Source: Verrucomicrobiota bacterium (GTDB lineage: Bacteria; Verrucomicrobiota; Verrucomicrobiia; Chthoniobacterales; UBA10450). Taken from it: 15,621 bases of DNA. Where the stretch lies: contig QHMQ01000038.1 of the NCBI GenBank assembly GCA_003217835.1, positions 1-15,621 on the forward strand, read 5' to 3'. This document shows positions 1 to 6,618 of the stretch, piece by piece. The stretch's first letter is position 1, and each line of letters starts with the position of its first letter. A program made the translations under genes and the position numbers. The notes under the pieces were generated by a model. It searched no databases. It saw only the letters and a list, made by a program, of their open reading frames with translations, and was not told where the DNA came from.

Positions 1-1
1 C

Positions 2-781
2 GGCATCGAGCGCGAAGAGTTGTTATCGCTTGAAAACGTACTGGCGGCGGCAAAGCGCGCGCGCACACAAGGCGCGACCCGGTTTTGCATGGGCGCCGCC
101 TGGCGGGGCGTACGTGACGGCTCGGAAAAATTCGAGCGCGTGCTCGAGATCGTGCGGGAAGTGAGTCAGCTCGGCATGGAAGTGTGCGTCACGCTCGGTG
201 AGATTGGCCCCGCCGAAGCGCGCAGACTCAAGGCTGCGGGGGTCACCGCTTACAATCATAATATCGACACTTCGCCCGAGTTTTATCCCGAAATTGTCAG
301 CACACATACCTTTCAGAATCGCCTCAACACGATTGCCGCCGTGCAGGAGAGTGGGATGTCAGTTTGTTGCGGTGGGATCATTGGCATGGGTGAATCGGAA
401 AATGATCGTCTGCGCATGCTCGAAGTTCTGAACAATCTCGATCCGCTCCCAGAAAGCATGCCGATTAATTGTTTGATGGCGATGCCAGGCACGCCGCTGG
501 CCGATCAATCGCCTATCAACATTTTTGAACTGGTTAGGCTGATCGCGGTCGCGCGGATGGCATTGCCGAAAGCGCGCGTTCGTCTGGCGGCGGGTCGCAC
601 CCGGATTTCACGCGAAGGCCAGGCGCTCTGCTTCTTCGCGGGCGCAAATTCGATTTTCTTTGGCGACAAACTTCTCACCGCAAAAAACCCGGAAGTAGAT
701 CTCGATCTCAGCTTGCTGCGCGAGCTCGGGTTGGACATTGAATCCATGGACCGCAGTCACGCCGCGGCGGCCTTGGCGTAA
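2..781 (+). CDS. bioB: Biotin synthase, C-terminal part (5' end outside window)
   Basis: Radical SAM enzyme that inserts sulfur into dethiobiotin, the last step of biotin synthesis, in the cytoplasm. The gene is open from base 2, so it is cut by the window edge. The N-terminal CxxxCxxC motif that binds the [4Fe-4S] cluster is not visible. What is visible matches BioB throughout: TRFCMGAAW, VCVTLGE, YNHNIDTSPEFY, VCCGGIIGMGE, INCLMAMPGTPLAD and VRLAAGRTRIS. These carry the three Cys (in FCMG, VCVT and VCCG) and the Arg (in RLAAGR) that ligate the [2Fe-2S] sulfur-donor cluster in the E. coli enzyme. The carboxy end (LGLDIESM plus a short Ala-rich tail) is normal for the family. The TTG at base 20 is an internal codon, not a start. 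No other bio gene lies downstream, so any bio operon would have to be upstream. Confidence 0.96.
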   Translation, partial: GIEREELLSLENVLAAAKRARTQGATRFCMGAAWRGVRDGSEKFERVLEIVREVSQLGMEVCVTLGEIGPAEARRLKAAGVTAYNHNIDTSPEFYPEIVSTHTFQNRLNTIAAVQESGMSVCCGGIIGMGESENDRLRMLEVLNNLDPLPESMPINCLMAMPGTPLADQSPINIFELVRLIAVARMALPKARVRLAAGRTRISREGQALCFFAGANSIFFGDKLLTAKNPEVDLDLSLLRELGLDIESMDRSHAAAALA

Positions 782-831
782 TGTCGAAGAGACACGGCAG
801 CTGCAATTTATATCGACAAGCCGGCGGCGAT

Positions 832-849
832 TTGGCAATGAACGTGCCA
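832..849 (+). other. Small inverted repeat downstream of bioB
   Basis: TGGCA (833-837) and TGCCA (845-849) form a 5-bp stem with a 7-nt loop, about 50 bp after the bioB stop. There is no T-tract. It could be a weak termination or mRNA-end signal, but it is short enough to be chance. The rest of 782-886 shows nothing I can support. Confidence 0.2.
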
Positions 850-886
850 GGGTTGTTTAGAAGTTAGTCAAACCTCAATAGAAATT

Positions 887-1309
887 ATGAACTGGAAAAA
901 ATTCTTCTTCGCATTCATCGCCGCCTTCGTTTTTCTCTTTGCGTTTGGATTCGTCTGGTACGGGCATCTTATGCATGACATCCATAATGAAGTGCCATTG
1001 CTTTGGCGCCCCGAATCAGATTTTGGCAACTATTTTCCGTGGCTAATTTTCGGGCACGTCGTGATGGCATTCTTTCTCACGCTACTTTGTGCGCGATTTA
1101 TTCCCGCAGGTGGCGCAGGTGCGGGCGCGCGATTAGGCATCATGGTGGCGCTCGTTTATGTCGGCAATGATTTCATCATCTACGCCGTGCAACCACTAAC
1201 GACGAAAATTCTCGGTGGCTGGATTGTGGGCGACTTAATCATGTTCGCCATCGCAGGAGCGATAATCGGTGCGATTTACAAACCCGGCGCGACGCAAACA
1301 GTCTCGTAG
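887..1309 (+). CDS. Small four-helix integral membrane protein, function unknown
   Basis: A 140-residue protein that I cannot assign to a function. Four hydrophobic segments are visible at about residues 5-25, 50-70, 82-100 and 109-130, so it should sit in the inner membrane. It begins MNWKKF with Lys just before the first helix. The first loop (about 26-49) has aromatic and acidic residues, with LLWRPESDFGNYFPW at its end. Size and layout resemble the DUF1761-type small membrane proteins found in many bacteria, but that is an impression only. It stands alone: 105 bp after bioB and about 150 bp before aguA. There is no obvious Shine-Dalgarno sequence before the ATG, but the frame is open throughout and its pattern of hydrophobic stretches is that of a real membrane protein. 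Confidence 0.75.
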   Translation: MNWKKFFFAFIAAFVFLFAFGFVWYGHLMHDIHNEVPLLWRPESDFGNYFPWLIFGHVVMAFFLTLLCARFIPAGGAGAGARLGIMVALVYVGNDFIIYAVQPLTTKILGGWIVGDLIMFAIAGAIIGAIYKPGATQTVS

Positions 1310-1346
1310 CCGCTGAGTTTGCTGCGCTAAGCACATAGGCGTAACC

Positions 1347-1387
1347 CGACCAGGGCGGATCGTCGGCTGCAGCGCGCCCGGTGGTCG
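1347..1387. repeat. Long GC-rich hairpin between the membrane gene and aguA
   Basis: Outer arms CGACCA (1347-1352) and TGGTCG (1382-1387) and inner arms GGGCG (1353-1357) and CGCCC (1375-1379) pair as an 11-bp stem with a 2-nt bulge (1380-1381). The 17-nt loop itself contains the palindrome GCTGCAGC (1366-1373). No T-tract follows. It starts 37 bp after the membrane gene stop and ends about 75 bp before the aguA ATG. It could be a transcript-end hairpin or a REP-like dispersed element. The ORF leading into aguA is open across part of it, which is one reason to prefer the downstream aguA start. Confidence 0.5.
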
Positions 1388-1461
1388 CGCCCTACCATCG
1401 CAGATTGAGTCGAGCGCGTTCTACTTGCGCTCAGAGCGGCGCGTTGAACGTTTGTTGTTCC

Positions 1462-2505
1462 ATGGACGCAATGGCGCAAACTCCCGTCGCTCTTGGGTAT
1501 CGCATGCCAGCGGAATGGGAACCGCACGCTGCTACCTGGCTCTCGTGGCCCCGGCGGGAAGGAATCAGTTTCCCCGATTCGTTCAATCGGGTTCTACCGG
1601 CTCTGCGCGCGATGGTGGAGGCGCTCATCGAATCTGAGGAAGTCTGTATCAATATCTGCAACGGCGCGCACGAAGCCGAGGCGCGTGCAGTCTTGGATGG
1701 ATTATCGATGGAGCGCGTCACGTTTTATCGGATTCCGACAAACGAGCCGTGGTGCCGCGATCACGGGCCGATTTTTCTCACGCGCAATGCCGATCCGCGC
1801 CTCGCGATTGTCGATTGGGATTACAATGCTTGGGGCTGCAAGTATCCGCCGTGCGATCTCGATGAAGTCGTGCCAACCCGCGCCGCACAATTTCTTCATC
1901 TACCAGTTTTTTATCCCCGAATGGTTTTGGAAGGCGGCTCGATCGAGGTAAATGGCGCGGGCGCACTGCTGACGACGGAATCGTGTCTCCTAAATCCGAA
2001 TCGCAATCCAAGTTTGGGCCGCGCCGAAATCGAGCAACGCCTCCGCGATTATTTCGGCGTTGAGGATATTCTCTGGCTGGCCGAAGGAATCGAAGGCGAT
2101 GACACCGATGGGCACATCGACGATCTCGCGCGCTTCGTTTCGGAGAACACCGTCGTCACGGTTGTGGAGGAAAATCGCGAGGATAAAAACTACGAACCGC
2201 TCCAGGAAAATCTTGCGCGCTTGCGCCAGAGCAAAGTCGAGCAGGGCGAGATCGAGATCGTCACTTTGCCGATGCCGAAAAAGGTCGTGCGCGAAAAGCA
2301 GCGACTGCCGGCAAGTTACGCCAACTTCTACATTGCGAACGCTTGCGTGCTTGTTCCGACTTTTGCCGATCCCGTCGACGAACCCGCATTGTCGATCTTC
2401 CAAAGGCTTTTCCCCGATCGTCGCGTGATCGGGATCGACTGCCGGGAATTAATCTGGGGGCTGGGGACGTTTCACTGCCTCACCCAACAGCAACCCGCGG
2501 TCTAG
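1462..2505 (+). CDS. aguA: Agmatine deiminase (PAD_porph family)
   Basis: Hydrolyses agmatine to N-carbamoylputrescine and ammonia in the cytoplasm, a step of the arginine-to-putrescine route. The 347-residue product shows the guanidine-modifying enzyme layout: MPAEWEPHAATWLSWP at the start, WCRDHGPIF (97-105, substrate-binding Asp100), EGGSIEVNG, GDDTDGHIDD with Asp216 and His218, and GLGTFHCLTQQQP near the end with the nucleophile Cys339. Length is normal for the family. I chose ATG 1462; ATG 1471 is equally possible. The frame stays open upstream to a GTG at 1381, but that segment overlaps a hairpin and has a non-family composition. No clear Shine-Dalgarno is seen. The usual partner, N-carbamoylputrescine amidohydrolase (AguB), is not adjacent. 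The stop lies 4 bp from the stop of the convergent HMA gene. Broader PAD-family specificity cannot be excluded. Confidence 0.92.
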   Translation: MDAMAQTPVALGYRMPAEWEPHAATWLSWPRREGISFPDSFNRVLPALRAMVEALIESEEVCINICNGAHEAEARAVLDGLSMERVTFYRIPTNEPWCRDHGPIFLTRNADPRLAIVDWDYNAWGCKYPPCDLDEVVPTRAAQFLHLPVFYPRMVLEGGSIEVNGAGALLTTESCLLNPNRNPSLGRAEIEQRLRDYFGVEDILWLAEGIEGDDTDGHIDDLARFVSENTVVTVVEENREDKNYEPLQENLARLRQSKVEQGEIEIVTLPMPKKVVREKQRLPASYANFYIANACVLVPTFADPVDEPALSIFQRLFPDRRVIGIDCRELIWGLGTFHCLTQQQPAV

Positions 2506-2509
2506 CGCA

Positions 2510-2803
2510 TTATTCTTCAGCGAATCGTCCCGGCTTGTAGCCGCTTTTCAGAATCGCGTCGTGGAGATCCGGCGCGTGCGTCTTGCGCGCGTCGAATGTG
2601 ACGACAACGCGCTCATGCCCGAGATCGACTTTGACGTTCTTCACGCCTTTGACTTTCATGAGCGGCGCGCGCAGTTTGCGCACGCATTCGTCGCAGTCTT
2701 CGCCTTCCGTCGCTATCTCGATCGTTTCGAAGATCGCGTGATCGGCGCGTTCCGGACTAAAAGGATCGCTCGGATCCGGATCATTTGGTCTTGCAGGGTC
2801 CAT
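2510..2803 (-). CDS. Heavy-metal-associated (HMA) domain protein
   Basis: A 97-residue protein. Residues 1-22 are Pro/Asp-rich and probably disordered. Residues 23-91 read as one HMA ferredoxin-like fold (beta-alpha-beta-beta-alpha-beta): TIEIATEGEDCDECVRKL, then GVKNVKVDLGHERVVVTF, then LHDAILKSGYKP. The metal site would be C37-D-E-C40, a CxxC with two acidic residues between the cysteines instead of the common T/H-x pair. HMA proteins of this size bind Cu(I), Zn(II) or related ions in copper chaperones or as P-type ATPase accessory domains. No metal ATPase is in the window, so the metal and partner are unknown. It starts 7 bp after the stop of the esterase gene on the same strand, so the two are probably one transcript. 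The start is ATG 2803, since upstream in-frame sequence belongs to the esterase gene. Confidence 0.8.
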   Translation of the reverse strand: MDPARPNDPDPSDPFSPERADHAIFETIEIATEGEDCDECVRKLRAPLMKVKGVKNVKVDLGHERVVVTFDARKTHAPDLHDAILKSGYKPGRFAEE

Positions 2804-2810
2804 CGTTTCT

Positions 2811-3482
2811 TTATCTAACGCGCGAGGACGCCTCCGCGGCTGTCTCGCGTGCGACTGGTTCGAGCACACGCCAGACGTTTTCGGCAAGAATTTTTTGGCC
2901 GGCGGCATTTGGGTGAATGCCGTCCGGTAAATTTAGCGACGGATCGCCTGCCACACCTTCGAGGAGATAGGGCACCAATGCGGCACCGTTGTTTGTCGCG
3001 AGCTTGTTGAACATTTCTCCGAAGGCGGACACATAACGGTCGGCTCCATAATTTGGCAGCTGCATTCCCGCGATCACGACGCGCACACTCGGATTTCGCG
3101 TTTTCACGTTATCGATAATCTCCTGCAGATTGCTTTGGATTCGATCGACCGGCACTCCACGAAAAGCGTCGTTGATTCCAAGCTCGAGGATGAAGATGTC
3201 GATCTTGCGTTTCAAGTGGGACGGAAGTCGTTGCAGGCCGCCCTCGGTTGTGCCCCCGCTTGCGCTGGCGTTAGTCACTTGGAAGTTCAAGCCGGCGGCG
3301 CGCAATTTGTCTGCGAGCAAAAGGGGATACGCTTCGCTCGATTTGAGCTGGAACCCCTCTGAAAGGCTGTCGGCCAACACGAGAATCGTTTTCATTCGTG
3401 AAGAAGTGGGCGTTGCGGTCCACGCCGCTTGCGCGCACAAGACTGACAGTATGATACTGACGAGCGGGGCATAACTCCTCAT
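2811..3482 (-). CDS. tesA: TesA-like exported SGNH/GDSL esterase (arylesterase/thioesterase/lysophospholipase)
   Basis: A 223-residue SGNH-fold hydrolase resembling E. coli TesA along its length. A hydrophobic N-terminus (about residues 1-22, ending LCAQAAWTA) looks like a Sec signal peptide, so it probably acts in the periplasm on esters or lysophospholipids. Block I reads LVLADSLSEG: the nucleophile Ser39 is present, but the first Gly of GDSL is Ala. Block II is NASASGGTTEGGL, block III is LGINDAF with the oxyanion Asn104, and block V is DGIHPN with Asp187 and His190. The catalytic set is therefore complete. Starts at ATG 3482; a TTG two codons earlier is less likely. The HMA gene follows 7 bp downstream. 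Its start lies only 27 bp from the divergent gap start, leaving almost no non-coding space for two promoters. Confidence 0.9.
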   Translation of the reverse strand: MRSYAPLVSIILSVLCAQAAWTATPTSSRMKTILVLADSLSEGFQLKSSEAYPLLLADKLRAAGLNFQVTNASASGGTTEGGLQRLPSHLKRKIDIFILELGINDAFRGVPVDRIQSNLQEIIDNVKTRNPSVRVVIAGMQLPNYGADRYVSAFGEMFNKLATNNGAALVPYLLEGVAGDPSLNLPDGIHPNAAGQKILAENVWRVLEPVARETAAEASSRVR

Positions 3483-3503
3483 CAACAAAAGAAATGTTCG
3501 ATC

Positions 3504-3538
3504 TTTTTGATGTTTGATGTTCGATGTTTAACTATCAA
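3504..3538. repeat. 7-bp tandem repeat array at the tesA/gap divergent junction
   Basis: Five consecutive heptads read TTTTTGA, TGTTTGA, TGTTCGA, TGTTTAA, CTATCAA; a further TGTTCGA lies at 3495-3501, two bases out of phase. The consensus is about TGTTYGA. The array runs into the gap coding sequence: gap starts at the ATG formed at 3510, so heptads 2-4 are its first seven codons. No Shine-Dalgarno sequence is visible. The array lies where promoters or ribosome sites for both divergent genes would be expected. Confidence 0.75.
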
Positions 3539-4520
3539 TGGATTCGGTCGTATCGGACGCAACGTGCTTCGCGCCATGACGCAAAAACAAGTCGAGCGTG
3601 TGCGCGCAATCAACGATCTCACTGACACGAAGACCCTCGCCCATTTACTCAAGTGGGACTCGGTCCATGGCAAATTCGACGGCGAAATTGGCAACGATGA
3701 CGAAAACATTATCGTCCGCGGACACAAAATTAAAATTTTGAAGGAGCGCGACCCGGCGAGCTTGCCGTGGAAAAAATTAGATGTCGACGTAGTCCTCGAG
3801 TCGACTGGGTTTTTCACGAGCCGCGATAAAGCCGAGCCGCACTTGAGCAAAGCCGGCGCGAAAAGGGTATTGATCAGCGCGCCGGCAAAAAATCCGGACG
3901 TGACGATTTGCATCGGCGTGAACGATGATCTCTTTGATCCCGAGAAACACGTGATCGTTTCAAATGCGAGTTGCACAACCAATTGTCTCGCGCCTATGGC
4001 GAAGGTTTTGCACGACAAATTCGGCATTGCGCATGGCTTCATGAGCACCATCCACAGCTATACGAACGATCAGCGCATTCTCGATTATCCGCATGATGAT
4101 CTGAGGCGCGCACGCGCAGCCGCGATGAATATTATTCCATCCACCACCGGGGCGGCAAAGGCGATCGGCGAGGTCATCCCGGATTTAAAAGGCAAATTGA
4201 ATGGCGGCGCTTACCGCGTGCCGACGCCGGATGGTTCGGTAACAGACTTCACCGTTGTGCTCGAGAAAGATGCGACCGTCGATGCCGTCAATTCCGCTTT
4301 CAAAGAAGCCGCATCAGAGAAAAGTTACAAAGGCGTGGTCGAATACAGCGAGGAGCCGCTTGTTTCGCAAGACATTGTTGGTAATCCGCACTCATGCATT
4401 TTTGACAGCAAACTTACGTTGATGCTCGGCAATCGCTTCGTGAAAATCGTCGGCTGGTACGACAACGAGTGGGGCTATAGCAATCGTTGCGTGGAAATGT
4501 TGGAACTGATTTCGAAATAG
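3510..4520 (+). CDS. gap: Glyceraldehyde-3-phosphate dehydrogenase, NAD-dependent type
   Basis: Oxidises and phosphorylates glyceraldehyde 3-phosphate to 1,3-bisphosphoglycerate in cytoplasmic glycolysis (reversible). Rossmann motif INGFGRIGRN at 9-18. Asp after INDLTD supports NAD rather than NADP. SNASCTTNCLAP holds the catalytic Cys155, and STIHSYTNDQ holds His182; their spacing of 27 equals that of E. coli C149/H176. RAAAMNIIPSTTGAAKA binds phosphate, and GWYDNEWGYSNR is near the C-terminus. The 336-residue length is normal. The start is unusual: the only in-frame starts before INGFG are ATG 3510 and TTG 3507, both inside a heptad repeat, so the N-terminus MFDVRCL replaces the usual short beta-strand such as MTIKVG. 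First gene of gap-pgk-tpiA, with 51 bp before pgk. Confidence 0.97.
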   Translation: MFDVRCLTINGFGRIGRNVLRAMTQKQVERVRAINDLTDTKTLAHLLKWDSVHGKFDGEIGNDDENIIVRGHKIKILKERDPASLPWKKLDVDVVLESTGFFTSRDKAEPHLSKAGAKRVLISAPAKNPDVTICIGVNDDLFDPEKHVIVSNASCTTNCLAPMAKVLHDKFGIAHGFMSTIHSYTNDQRILDYPHDDLRRARAAAMNIIPSTTGAAKAIGEVIPDLKGKLNGGAYRVPTPDGSVTDFTVVLEKDATVDAVNSAFKEAASEKSYKGVVEYSEEPLVSQDIVGNPHSCIFDSKLTLMLGNRFVKIVGWYDNEWGYSNRCVEMLELISK

Positions 4521-4536
4521 GCACTGGCGCTAGTGC
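4521..4536. other. Short inverted repeat between gap and pgk
   Basis: GCACT (4521-4525) and AGTGC (4532-4536) enclose a 6-nt loop immediately after the gap stop codon. With no T-tract it is unlikely to stop transcription fully. It could be a processing or 3'-end-protecting hairpin that sets different levels of gap and pgk mRNA. Confidence 0.35.
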
Positions 4537-4571
4537 TCGTGCACAGAGGTACCGATTGACCTGAACTAATT

Positions 4572-5780
4572 ATGGCGAAGCTCGCACTGCGTGATCTTGA
4601 TGTCCGGGGGAAACGCGTCCTGGTGCGAGTCGATTTTAATGTACCGGTCGAGTTGCGCGGCGAGGTCCGCATCACCGACGACACGCGCATCCGTGAAAGC
4701 CTGCCGACGATCAATTATCTGCGCAAACACGGTGCGAAGACGATTTTAATGTCGCACTTTGGCCGGCCGAAAGGCAAGCGGGTCGAAAAATACTCGCTTC
4801 GGCCGATCGGTGACTATTTGCATTCGCTTATCCATCAGCCGGTCATCTTTAGTCACGATACGATTGGAAAGGTGCCGGAAAAAATCATCGGTCACATGGA
4901 GAACGGCGACGTAGCGCTACTCGAGAACGTCCGGTTCCAGCCGGAAGAAGAAACGAACGACCCGAAATTTTCGGAAGCACTCGCGAAACTCGGCGATCTG
5001 TATGTGAACGACGCCTTTGGCACGGCCCATCGCGCGCATGCATCGACAGCAGGCATCACGAAATTCGTAACGAAATCGGCCATGGGTCTCCTGATGGAGA
5101 AGGAGCTGAAACATTTACGCGAGGGACTCGACAAACCGACCAAGCCGTTCGTTGTCGTTTTGGGCGGATCGAAGGTTTCCGATAAGATCGGCGTTTTGAA
5201 AGCGCTCATGGAGAAGGCCGACACAATTTTGATCGGCGGCGCGATGGCGAACACATTTCTCAAAGCCCAGGGGATCCCGGTCGGAGCGAGCCGCGTCGAG
5301 TCGGATAAGGTCGATCTGGCGCATGAAATTCTCGATCTGGCGAAGAAACGCGGTGTGAAATTTTTGCTTCCAATTGACGCGCTGGAAGCGGAGGAGATTC
5401 GCGCCGGCGTGCCCATTCGAAACACGAGCCGGCTCTCGCCACAACACGGGATCAGCGACGGATGGCAAGCGGTTGATATCGGCGCCGCGACGATTGCGCT
5501 TTACCAGGAGGAATTAGCAAAAGCGGAAACGATCCTATGGAATGGTCCCGTCGGCATTTTTGAAATTCCCGATTTCGCGGAAGGAACCATCGCGATCGCC
5601 GAAGCGCTGGCCCAATCGGGTGCGACGACCATCATCGGCGGCGGCGATTCCGTTACTGCGGTAAAACAGGCTGGGCTTGCCGATAAGATGACATTCATCT
5701 CCACCGGCGGCGGCGCTTCGCTGGAATTGCTTGAAGGCAAGGAACTGCCGGGCGTCGCGGCGCTAACGGACAAAAAATAA
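4572..5780 (+). CDS. pgk: Phosphoglycerate kinase
   Basis: Transfers the acyl phosphate of 1,3-bisphosphoglycerate to ADP, giving ATP and 3-phosphoglycerate. The 402-residue product is full length for a bacterial Pgk. Visible in order: VLVRVDFNVP (substrate-binding N-domain signature), SHFGRPKG, LLENVRFQPEE, NDAFGTAHRAHAST, VVLGGSKVSDK, GGAMANTFL, WNGPVGIFE, GGGDSVTAVKQ and STGGGASLELLEGKELPG (nucleotide-binding C-domain). The ATP loop has GGGDS where GGGDT is commoner. The start ATG 4572 gives the classic N-terminus (KLALRDLDVRGKRVLVRVDFN); no clear Shine-Dalgarno. Follows gap by 51 bp, and its TAA overlaps the tpiA ATG by one base, so translation of the two is probably coupled. Confidence 0.98.
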   Translation: MAKLALRDLDVRGKRVLVRVDFNVPVELRGEVRITDDTRIRESLPTINYLRKHGAKTILMSHFGRPKGKRVEKYSLRPIGDYLHSLIHQPVIFSHDTIGKVPEKIIGHMENGDVALLENVRFQPEEETNDPKFSEALAKLGDLYVNDAFGTAHRAHASTAGITKFVTKSAMGLLMEKELKHLREGLDKPTKPFVVVLGGSKVSDKIGVLKALMEKADTILIGGAMANTFLKAQGIPVGASRVESDKVDLAHEILDLAKKRGVKFLLPIDALEAEEIRAGVPIRNTSRLSPQHGISDGWQAVDIGAATIALYQEELAKAETILWNGPVGIFEIPDFAEGTIAIAEALAQSGATTIIGGGDSVTAVKQAGLADKMTFISTGGGASLELLEGKELPGVAALTDKK

Positions 5781-6547
5781 TGCGCAAGAAGATCGTCGCT
5801 GCCAATTGGAAGATGAACATGACTCAAGCGGAGTCGGCGCGGTTTATCGAGTCGCTGCTTCTTGATCTGGGCGATATCACCGATGTCGAAGTCGTGATCG
5901 TTCCGCCCTTCACGGCGATCGTAAAGGTAACGGAAGCGCTCGGCAAAGCGCAAAACATCAAGGTCGGCGCGCAAAACATGCATTGGGAGCGGAGCGGCGC
6001 TTTCACCGGAGAGATCAGCGCGGCGCTACTGCGTGATTTATTTGTGCATTATGTCGTGCTCGGGCACAGCGAACGCCGCAGCCTTTTTGGTGAGACTGAT
6101 GAAATTGTAAATCGCAAGGTGCGCGCCGCGCATGAGGCAAGCTTGCGCCCGATCGTGTGCGTAGGCGAAACGCTTAAGCAACGCAGTAGAGGCAACGTCG
6201 AAAAAATCTTGTCGATCCAGTTGCGCGGCAGCCTTGCCGGTCTGACCGCGAAGGAATTGCAGGAAACGGTGATTGCGTATGAGCCGGTTTGGGCAATCGG
6301 CACGGGTCGTAACGCCACGCCAGATCAAGCGCAGGAAGCGCACACGTTTATTCGTCACACCTTGCGCACCATCGCTGATGATACAACGGCCGAGCGTGTT
6401 CGCATTCAATACGGCGGCAGCGTTAAACCGGAGAATGCGCGCGAACTGATGAGCCAGCCAGACATCGATGGCGCCCTCGTCGGTGGCGCCAGCCTCGACC
6501 CACGCAGCTTTGCTCAAATCGTGCAGGCTGCCCGCGAAGAAGGGTAG
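5780..6547 (+). CDS. tpiA: Triose-phosphate isomerase
   Basis: Interconverts dihydroxyacetone phosphate and glyceraldehyde 3-phosphate, feeding the Gap step encoded two genes upstream. The 255-residue (beta/alpha)8 barrel has all catalytic residues: AANWKMN with Lys11, VLGHSERR with electrophile His96, and AYEPVWAIGTG with base Glu168. The phosphate-gripping segments IQYGGSVKPEN and DGALVGGASLD are also present. The start overlaps the pgk stop (TAATG), and no alternative start is needed. The secG gene that follows tpiA in many bacteria is absent; the next gene is convergent, so tpiA ends the glycolytic operon. Confidence 0.98.
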   Translation: MRKKIVAANWKMNMTQAESARFIESLLLDLGDITDVEVVIVPPFTAIVKVTEALGKAQNIKVGAQNMHWERSGAFTGEISAALLRDLFVHYVVLGHSERRSLFGETDEIVNRKVRAAHEASLRPIVCVGETLKQRSRGNVEKILSIQLRGSLAGLTAKELQETVIAYEPVWAIGTGRNATPDQAQEAHTFIRHTLRTIADDTTAERVRIQYGGSVKPENARELMSQPDIDGALVGGASLDPRSFAQIVQAAREEG

Positions 6548-6560
6548 GGCAATCGACTCA

Positions 6561-6579
6561 ATCGCCTTTGCACGGCGAT
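6561..6579. terminator. Candidate hairpin between convergent tpiA and lolA-like genes
   Basis: ATCGCC (6561-6566) and GGCGAT (6574-6579) form a 6-bp stem with a 7-nt loop, 13 bp after the tpiA stop. A second short pair, CTGA (6589-6592) and TCAG (6598-6601), follows. Neither has a T-tract on the plus strand. The position between two convergent genes suits a terminator, but the structural support is modest. Confidence 0.35.
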
Positions 6580-6618
6580 GATCGAAACCTGAGGCGGTTC
6601 AGTGATCACACCTGCCAA

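Noticed and set aside
850..886. Heptad-like texture before the small membrane protein (GTTTAGA, AGTTAGT and so on)
   Set aside because: The units do not keep a common core across successive 7-bp steps as the two reported arrays do; could be chance in AT-rich sequence.
1381..1461. N-terminal extension of agmatine deiminase from GTG 1381
   Set aside because: The extra residues are Arg/Ser/Cys-rich, do not look like the family and are encoded partly by a hairpin; ATG 1462 or 1471 gives a normal N-terminus.
3482..4051. Minus-strand open frame of 189 codons across the start of gap
   Set aside because: Antisense to the conserved gap Rossmann domain and would remove the tesA/gap junction; composition is that of a shadow frame.
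4892..5425. Long open frame on the minus strand (177 codons) inside pgk
   Set aside because: It is antisense to a textbook Pgk sequence, low in recognisable motifs and Ser/Arg-rich in the way antisense frames of GC-rich genes are. Not a gene.
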